From NCBI GenBank assembly GCA_025933895.1, contig JAICZB010000063.1:1-10200 (forward strand): a stretch of 10,200 nucleotides of DNA, given 5' to 3'. Position 1 is the stretch's first letter; each line of letters starts with the position of its first letter. The notes below the pieces were generated by a model. It was not told the DNA's origin, did not search any database, and was given only the letters and a program-made list of their open reading frames with translations. The position numbers were made by a program, and so were the translations under genes. This document shows positions 5,604 through 10,200 of this stretch, piece by piece. This DNA comes from Thermoleophilia bacterium. Lineage in GTDB: Bacteria > Actinomycetota > Thermoleophilia > Gaiellales > Gaiellaceae.

Positions 5604-5906
5604 CGCCGAGCGGCGGCGCGGCCGTCACGTTCCGACTCGGAGAAGTTCACCACGAACTCCGCTACAGCACGGGCACGCGCGGCTTCTTAGGGCGCACGGT
5701 TATGAATTGCCGCGTATCTCTACTTCGACGTTCCCGCGGGCACGCACGGCTCTCAAATGCCGAGGCGGCCGGCCTCAACGCCCGCTAGCTGGTTCCGACC
5801 CGCGTCCGCGTGCTGGGGAAGGCATCGCCTCGCGGCTGAACTACTGCATTTGCGGCGAAAGCGCACTTTGGACGCGAATCGGCGACGCGTTGTCGAGAGT
5901 CCGAAT
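5604..5906. other. Gene-poor stretch after tetR
   Basis: No frame on either strand has a start, ribosome site and protein-like content. A short inverted repeat, AGTTC-ACCAC-GAACT, is visible at 5644-5658, without a T run. If the tRNA-like sequence that follows were intact, its 5' half should lie at the right end of this stretch, but no matching acceptor strand (GCCCTCT) or D-arm is present. Confidence 0.5.
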
Positions 5907-5953
5907 CCTCCATGGCAAGGAGAGGGTCGACGGTTCGAGTCCGTCAGAGGGCT
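5907..5953 (+). tRNA. 3' part of a tRNA-like sequence (partial; 5' half not found)
   Basis: The segment folds like the 3' two thirds of a tRNA. It has an anticodon arm CCTCC-ATGGCAA-GGAGA (four pairs plus one mismatch, T33 present, anticodon position GGC), a canonical 5-base variable loop GGGTC, a perfect T arm GACGG-TTCGAGT-CCGTC, and an acceptor 3' strand AGAGGGC plus a T at the discriminator position. CCA is not encoded. Upstream there is no D-arm and no strand able to pair with AGAGGGC, so it is not a complete tRNA as read here. The anticodon would be alanine-type, but the G3-U70 identity pair cannot be formed. It is followed two bases later by a terminator. It may be a tRNA remnant or the attachment-site half left by an integrative element. 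Confidence 0.5.
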
Positions 5954-5955
5954 CT

Positions 5956-5984
5956 GCAAAAGCGCCGCACGTCGGCGCTTTTGC
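5956..5984. terminator. Strong terminator hairpin, possibly bidirectional
   Basis: GCAAAAGCGCCG (5956-5967) and CGGCGCTTTTGC (5973-5984) form a perfect 12-bp stem with a 5-base loop. The A4/T4 tracts inside the stem give a U-rich 3' side in either direction. It follows the tRNA-like segment by two bases, the usual place for a tRNA transcription terminator. Confidence 0.75.
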
Positions 5985-6195
5985 GTTCTCGACTTGCAGA
6001 GTCAGCACCGTGCGCCAGGTGTGGAGCCGTTATGGAGCTTTCGCGTCGAAAACTCCCGTTGCCGGGGGAACGACCGCGCGACGGGCGCATAACCCCAGCC
6101 CGAGAGCGGAGCTATCGTCGTCAGGCGATGCATTCGCCCAAGCCGGATACTGCGTCGGCCCTGCTCCCGCCGCTCCATGTCGCGATCGTCTTCCC

Positions 6196-6315
6196 TGGAA
6201 GCTCGATCACCGCGGCGAGCCACAATGGCTAACCGTGGTCAACGTGGTGAACGATATGAGCTATCTGGTTCGATACCCCGACGGGAAAACGCAGCTGCTG
6301 GTCGACTCTGAGTAG
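6196..6315 (+). pseudogene. Coding-like C-terminal fragment, family unknown
   Basis: The frame ending at TAG 6313-6315 reads like the end of a real protein: WKLDHRGEPQW, then LTVVNVVNDMSYLVRYPDGK, then TQLLVDSE. Codon third positions are mostly G/C. Upstream the frame runs into the tRNA-like region, and its composition stops looking like protein, with no supported start. It may be the 3' remnant of a gene broken by insertion or deletion, or chance. I do not recognise the family. Confidence 0.2.
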
Positions 6316-6769
6316 TACTCGGCGACACGGGCCCACTCGGTGTCAGCTCATGGCGAGATCCGCCCGGTCTGCTCTCGGCCTACGGCGAATCACAGCGGCC
6401 GCCCGCAGGCCCGTCCCTGTTCGCGATTCGTCTACGGACACCGAGGGACAGCTGCTGAGGTCTGCGACAAATCTGACCTCGGTGACTTCGGAAGGCATTG
6501 TGCTCGGAGGTGGTCGACGTGCGGGCCGTCCCTCCTCCGCGAGTGGTTCAGGGGCTGCCTGCCGGATCGAACCCGCAAGACGTAAGCCGTCTTACTCGGG
6601 GGCGGAGCGTGACGGCAAGCGGGCTAGTGACCGCCGCGAGTTCTTGAGCAGGCCTCGCTCGCCCATGTTAGGCGAGCTCGCCGAATGGGTTAGAAGTGGT
6701 CTCAAGTCCGTGCGGGCCGCGGTCGATACATCGTGTTGCGGACATGCCTGTTGTCAGTGGAGGCGGCTA
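6316..6769. other. Gene-free leader region before the sensor-kinase operon
   Basis: One plus-strand frame is open throughout (from 6350) and continues into the kinase, but its Arg/Ser-rich content and lack of a ribosome site make it an unlikely N-terminal extension. I looked for c-di-GMP and other riboswitch cores and saw none that fit, and found no convincing promoter hexamers. The last 20 bases carry the Shine-Dalgarno sequence of the kinase gene. Confidence 0.5.
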
Positions 6770-8548
6770 ATGGTGCGGCGTTCATTCCTGTCACATTCGA
6801 TGACCTCGTTGTTGAAACGGCTAAGCGGTCCACGTCCCTGGGTGCTTGTCGTCGCTGCTCTCTTCATGTCGGGGTTGTTCGGCGCATTCGCGTATGAGTT
6901 CGTTCGTTCGCAGGAAGACAGTCGGCGCCAAGCCGAGCGTTCTTTTCAGGTGCAGGCGCATATCACCTCTGAGCTCACCTCCTCGCTGTTTCACTCGACA
7001 GCGACGGGTGCAGCCTCAGCCGCGTCGAAGTCGTTCGGCGGGCAGGCGCCGAGTGCTGCCGCCCTGACGTCTCTCGCAAAGCAGTCTCATCTGGCTTACG
7101 CGCTTGTGGTCGACTCCGCTGGCCATACGTTGGCCGCGTCCGCAGACGCGCCACGCCGTGCCGGTGTTTCTCCATCCGAGCTTCGGCATGCGCTGGCGTC
7201 GCGGTTGTGGCTCTCGAACCTGCTGCGCGTGCCCGGAGGGGCGCATCCGGTGATTCAGCTCGAGGTGCCGTTCACGACATCCTTCGGCCGGCGGATCGAG
7301 GTGGAGGCGTTCGACGCAAGGGTGCTCGTCACCTTCCTGAACGGCTACCTGCACGAGTCGGGGGCGAATCCGGCGCAGGTCGGTTACATCGTGGACGGAG
7401 AGAACCGGGTCGTCGCTGAGTCGACCAATCGGTTGACGCTCGGCGCGAGGCTTCGCGGTGGGCTCGTCGCTCCGCACGGCGGCCGTTTCGTCGGCGATGG
7501 AAGCACGCAGTACGCGGCCAGCTCGCCGCTGGCCGGCTCTCAGTGGCGCGTACTGCTGAGCGAACCGACGGCGGCGTTGTATCCGGCTCTCGCGGGATCG
7601 GACAGCTGGATTCTTTCGGCGGCGCTGGTGGCTTTCGGGCTGGTCGCGCTTGTCGCGCTCTTCCTGCTCCGCCGGATGTCGATCGGGACCGCTCGCGTGG
7701 TGGACACCAATCGCCAACTCGCGGACCTGAACGAGAGCCTGGAGGAACGGGTCGCCGAACGCACGGCCGTGGCCGAGCAGCGCGCCGCGGAGCTCGCTCG
7801 CTCCAACAGCGAGCTGGAGCAGTTCGCCTCCGTTGCCTCGCACGATCTCCAGGAGCCACTGAGGAAGATCCGGATGTATGCGCAGCGGCTGCCGAAACGA
7901 GTCGGCAACGACCTCCCCGAGGAGGCGACATCCGATCTGGGCCGGATGCACGACGCGGCGGAGCGGATGCAGCGACTGATCGACGATCTCCTCTCCTTTG
8001 CCCGAGTCTCGAGCAGGCAGCGCGACTTCGAGCCGATCGACCTGTCCGCGCTCGCGCGCGACGTGGCCGGCGACCTAGAGGCTCGAATCCGCGAGCTCGA
8101 CGCCCAGGTCGAGATCGGCGAGCTTCCCGTCGTCGCTGCCGATCGGGTGCAGATGGGACAGCTGCTCCAGAACCTCCTCAGCAACGCGTTGAAGTTCCAT
8201 CGCGACGGCGTTCCGCCGGTCGTCCGCATCCGTGCCGAGATCGTCGAGGGTGAACCGTCACGTTTCGCGGGTGAGGCCGCGAACGGGCGTCGCTGCCTGG
8301 TTGCGGTCGAAGACAACGGGATCGGCTTCGAGCCGAAGTACGCCGAGCGGATCTTCTCCGCCTTCGAGCGGCTCCACAGCCGCTCGGAGTACGAGGGGAC
8401 TGGGATCGGCCTTTCTATCGCTCGCAAGATCGCCTGGCGCCACCGCGGCGAGCTCACCGCGACGAGCGCGCCCGGCCAGGGCTCGACGTTCACGCTCACC
8501 CTGCCGCTTCCCCTGCAGACCACCGAGCTCGTCGAGGAGGCAGCCTGA
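6770..8548 (+). CDS. Membrane sensor histidine kinase with phytochrome-class H-box
   Basis: The 592-aa protein has a membrane helix at about 24-43, an extracytoplasmic sensor region at 47-278, a second helix at about 279-301, a coiled coil (312-352, ending in ARSNSELEQFASVASHDLQE as H-box lead-in), His358 as phospho-acceptor, an N box (NLLSNALKFH, 468-477), G1 (DNGIGFEP, 515-522) and G2 (GTGIGLSI, 543-550). The SHDLQEPLRKI H-box is of the type found in cyanobacterial phytochromes such as Cph1, but no photosensory domain is present. The external region may be a Cache-like fold (VDSAGHTLAAS and IVDGENRVVAES repeats of the same kind); its signal is unknown. GGAGG six bases before ATG 6770 fixes the start. 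Its TGA shares an A with the ATG of the next gene, so kinase and receiver are translationally coupled. Confidence 0.9.
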   Translation: MVRRSFLSHSMTSLLKRLSGPRPWVLVVAALFMSGLFGAFAYEFVRSQEDSRRQAERSFQVQAHITSELTSSLFHSTATGAASAASKSFGGQAPSAAALTSLAKQSHLAYALVVDSAGHTLAASADAPRRAGVSPSELRHALASRLWLSNLLRVPGGAHPVIQLEVPFTTSFGRRIEVEAFDARVLVTFLNGYLHESGANPAQVGYIVDGENRVVAESTNRLTLGARLRGGLVAPHGGRFVGDGSTQYAASSPLAGSQWRVLLSEPTAALYPALAGSDSWILSAALVAFGLVALVALFLLRRMSIGTARVVDTNRQLADLNESLEERVAERTAVAEQRAAELARSNSELEQFASVASHDLQEPLRKIRMYAQRLPKRVGNDLPEEATSDLGRMHDAAERMQRLIDDLLSFARVSSRQRDFEPIDLSALARDVAGDLEARIRELDAQVEIGELPVVAADRVQMGQLLQNLLSNALKFHRDGVPPVVRIRAEIVEGEPSRFAGEAANGRRCLVAVEDNGIGFEPKYAERIFSAFERLHSRSEYEGTGIGLSIARKIAWRHRGELTATSAPGQGSTFTLTLPLPLQTTELVEEAA

Positions 8549-9009
8549 TGCAGACCGAACGCGTTCCGATCACGATCTTGCTCGCGGACGACGACGAGGA
8601 AGACCGGCTGATGACGAAGGATGCCCTCACCGAGAGCCGGCTCGCCAACGATGTCCGCTTCGTCGCCGACGGGGAGGAGCTCACGGACTACCTGTTCCGG
8701 CGCGGCGCGTACGCCGAGCCCGCCGCCGCGCCGCGGCCGGGCCTCATCCTGCTCGACCTCAACATGCCCAAGAAGGACGGTCGCGAGGTTCTCGTGGAGA
8801 TCAAGAGCGACCCAGAGCTTCGCCAGATTCCCGTCGTCGTCCTTACCACCAGCAAGACCGAGGAAGACATCGTTCGCAGCTACGCGCTCGGCGTCAACTC
8901 CTTCATCACCAAGCCGGTTACCTTCGACGGCCTCGTCGAGGCAATGACCGTCTTCTCGCAGTACTGGTTCGAGATCGTCGCCCTTCCGACCAATGGCAAC
9001 CATGCCTGA
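8548..9009 (+). CDS. Rcp1-like single-domain response regulator
   Basis: The 153-aa protein is a lone receiver domain of the Rcp1/RcpA type that partners phytochrome-class kinases. The acidic cluster is D14-D15-D16 (LLADDDEEDR), the phospho-acceptor is Asp70 (ILLDLNMPKKDG), followed by the switch Thr100 (VVVLTTS) and the conserved Lys122 (FITKP). No output domain exists, so it acts by protein contact or as a phosphate relay or sink. AGGAGG seven bases upstream and the TGATG overlap with the kinase fix the start. The kinase upstream has the matching H-box class, so it is the likely phosphodonor. Its end overlaps the HD-GYP gene, suggesting it is made in fixed proportion with both. Confidence 0.92.
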   Translation: MQTERVPITILLADDDEEDRLMTKDALTESRLANDVRFVADGEELTDYLFRRGAYAEPAAAPRPGLILLDLNMPKKDGREVLVEIKSDPELRQIPVVVLTTSKTEEDIVRSYALGVNSFITKPVTFDGLVEAMTVFSQYWFEIVALPTNGNHA

Positions 9010-9991
9010 GCTCACGAACACTGCTCGAAACGTCCTTGTCGTCGAAGACGACGACGAGGACTACGAGTTTACGCGGGACCTCTTCGCCGAGCTTCCCGCG
9101 CCCCGGCACGAGCTGGTCTGGGCACGCGACTACGGGACCGCGATCGACGCCGCCGGCCGCGCGAGATTCGACGTCTGCCTCGTCGACTACCGCCTCGGCG
9201 GAGCCGAGAGCGGCATCGACCTCGCTCGCGCGCTCATCGGCGAGCGCCGAGCCATGCCGGTCATCCTCCTCACCGGCATGGACGACCGCGAGATCGACGA
9301 ACGTGCCGCGAGCATCGGCGCGGCCGACTATCTGGTCAAGGGAGAGATCAGCGCCGCCATCCTCGACCGCGCGATCCGCTACGCAATCAAGAACCACGCT
9401 GCGCTCGAGGCCCTACAGGACTCGTACCGCGTCACCGTCCGTGCGCTCGCGGCCGCGCTGGAGCTTCGCGACGACGAGACCGGCGCCCACGCCAGCCGTG
9501 TCACCGATCTAGCCCTCCGCCTCGCCCGCCGCGTCGCCCCTGAGCTCGCCGACGACCCCGAGCTCGAATACGGCTTTCTCCTCCACGACATCGGCAAGAT
9601 CGGCGTCCCGGACGCAATCCTGCTCAAACCAGATCGTCTCGACCCCAGCGAGCTGGGCCGCATCCAGCGTCACGTCACCCTCGGCCGGCAGATCCTCGCC
9701 GAGATCCCGTATCTAAAGGGCACGGCGGCCGAGATCGCTGCCGCCCACCACGAACGCTGGGATGGCTCCGGCTACCCGAACCAGCTCCAGGGAGAGGAGA
9801 TCCCTCTCGCTGCACGCATCTTCTCGGTCGTCGACACCTTCGACGCGATCACCAACGACCGTCCCTACCGACGCGCGCAACCATTAGAACACGCGATCAA
9901 CGAGATCCGAAAAGGATCAGGGACACAGTTCGATCCGGCCGTCGTCCATGCCTTCATCGAGCTCTTGACCGGAACCCGCGTCGCCGCCTGA
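8993..9991 (+). CDS. Receiver-HD-GYP response regulator, probable c-di-GMP phosphodiesterase
   Basis: The 332-aa protein has a receiver domain (about 12-130: acidic VEDDDED, phospho-acceptor Asp65 in CLVDYRLGG, Thr94, Lys116 in DYLVKGE) and an HD-GYP domain (about 145-330). Metal and catalytic motifs are present: His166, HDIGK (198-202), His227, HHERWDGSGYP (252-262) and DTFDAITNDRPYR (281-293). HD-GYP proteins hydrolyse c-di-GMP, so phosphorylation probably tunes c-di-GMP turnover. It overlaps the upstream receiver gene by 17 bases from ATG 8993, or by 8 bases from the in-frame ATG 9002; no Shine-Dalgarno favours either. The kinase at 6770 is the likely common phosphodonor for both receivers. 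The 3' end carries a tandem 23-base duplication that places the stop codon at the repeat border. Confidence 0.92.
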   Translation: MATMPELTNTARNVLVVEDDDEDYEFTRDLFAELPAPRHELVWARDYGTAIDAAGRARFDVCLVDYRLGGAESGIDLARALIGERRAMPVILLTGMDDREIDERAASIGAADYLVKGEISAAILDRAIRYAIKNHAALEALQDSYRVTVRALAAALELRDDETGAHASRVTDLALRLARRVAPELADDPELEYGFLLHDIGKIGVPDAILLKPDRLDPSELGRIQRHVTLGRQILAEIPYLKGTAAEIAAAHHERWDGSGYPNQLQGEEIPLAARIFSVVDTFDAITNDRPYRRAQPLEHAINEIRKGSGTQFDPAVVHAFIELLTGTRVAA

Positions 9992-10011
9992 CCGGAAACC
10001 GCGTCGCCGCA
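9966..10011 (+). repeat. Tandem 23-bp duplication at the end of the HD-GYP gene
   Basis: Two adjacent 23-base units begin TGACCGGAA (9966-9988 and 9989-10011) and match at 21 of 23 positions. The first encodes the final residues (TGTRVAA) in a different frame from the TGA. The second copy supplies the stop TGA in its first three bases. A duplication of this kind may have shortened or re-ended the protein. Confidence 0.8.
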
Positions 10012-10080
10012 TAGAAGCGCGTTTAGTTGCCGCACTAGTCGACCGAGATGCCAGTCCGTGCTAGCGAGGAGGTCGAGTCA

Positions 10081-10146
10081 ATGCTCGGTAGAGGCTCGGC
10101 TCCAATAGGTTCCGCGAGCCCACTTCTAACGCGACTCCAGCACTGA
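10081..10146 (+). CDS. Possible 21-aa microprotein with strong ribosome site
   Basis: AGGAGG at 10067-10072 is eight bases before ATG 10081, an ideal spacing. The frame runs 21 codons (MLGRGSAPIGSASPLLTRLQH) to TGA at 10144-10146. The peptide has no recognisable domain. The 11-mer AGGAGGTCGAG recurs at 10165-10175 without a start codon after it, so the ribosome site may be chance or part of a repeat. Confidence 0.2.
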   Translation: MLGRGSAPIGSASPLLTRLQH

Positions 10147-10179
10147 CCGCCTCCGGGATGAGACAGGAGGTCGAGGGCC

Positions 10180-10199
10180 GGGCGAGAGGACGCTCGCCC
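10180..10199. terminator. Hairpin at the right edge
   Basis: GGGCGAG (10180-10186) and CTCGCCC (10193-10199) form a perfect 7-bp stem with a 6-base loop. It lies about 190 bases past the three-gene signalling operon. The window ends one base later, so a T run cannot be checked. Confidence 0.35.
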
Positions 10200-10200
10200 A

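Noticed and set aside
5707..6195. Plus-strand open frame and matching minus-strand frame across the tRNA-like region
   Set aside because: Both are translations through tRNA arms and the terminator hairpin (for example LTDSNRRP on the minus strand, a familiar tRNA-shadow pattern).
6590..6650. c-di-GMP riboswitch before the kinase/HD-GYP operon
   Set aside because: GACGGCAAGC and nearby pairs faintly resemble a GEMM core, but the conserved bases and second stem are missing.
6350..6769. N-terminal extension of the sensor kinase by 140 residues
   Set aside because: Arg/Ser-rich, no ribosome site; the GGAGG-ATG at 6770 directly precedes a normal membrane-anchor N-terminus.
1..10200. CRISPR array, insertion sequence or transposase gene
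   Set aside because: No regularly spaced repeats, no transposase or integrase motifs on either strand.

Overview
The window is GC-rich (codon third positions in the real genes are mostly G or C) and carries actinobacterial-style stress and signalling genes: a YciF-type ferritin-like protein, an SRPBCC protein, a STAS anti-sigma antagonist, GAF histidine kinases, an Rcp1-like receiver and a receiver/HD-GYP protein. A soil actinobacterium, perhaps class Thermoleophilia (Solirubrobacterales/Gaiellales type), fits best. This placement is inferred from style and content, not from a marker gene.

Layout. Bases 1-480 hold no convincing intact gene, only a coding-like fragment and a short GGGGACA direct repeat. 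From 480 to 4943 all genes are on the minus strand. Reading 5'->3' on that strand they are: a STAS protein and a soluble double-GAF histidine kinase (one operon), a 96-aa two-helix membrane protein, an SRPBCC protein behind a sigma-B-like promoter, a YciE/YciF (DUF892) ferritin-like protein, and a two-gene unit encoding a 77-aa tail-anchored protein and a 45-aa acidic disordered protein. A TetR-family repressor gene (5013-5603) diverges from the STAS/kinase operon across a 69-bp gap. Bases 5604-6769 are gene-poor and contain the 3' part of a tRNA-like sequence followed by a perfect terminator hairpin. From 6770 to 9991 a plus-strand operon of three overlapping genes encodes a membrane sensor kinase with a phytochrome-class H-box, a single-domain Rcp1-like response regulator, and a receiver-HD-GYP protein (probable c-di-GMP phosphodiesterase).

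How it may work. The most informative signal is a 19-bp site present three times. Two copies sit head-to-tail in the tetR/STAS divergent promoter region, and one lies about 90 bp upstream of the 96-aa membrane-protein gene. This predicts a local TetR regulon: autoregulation, plus repression of the STAS/GAF-kinase pair and of the small membrane protein, next to general-stress-type genes. The STAS gene appears to have lost one base near its 3' end. Restoring it moves the stop codon to a 4-base GTGA overlap with the kinase start.
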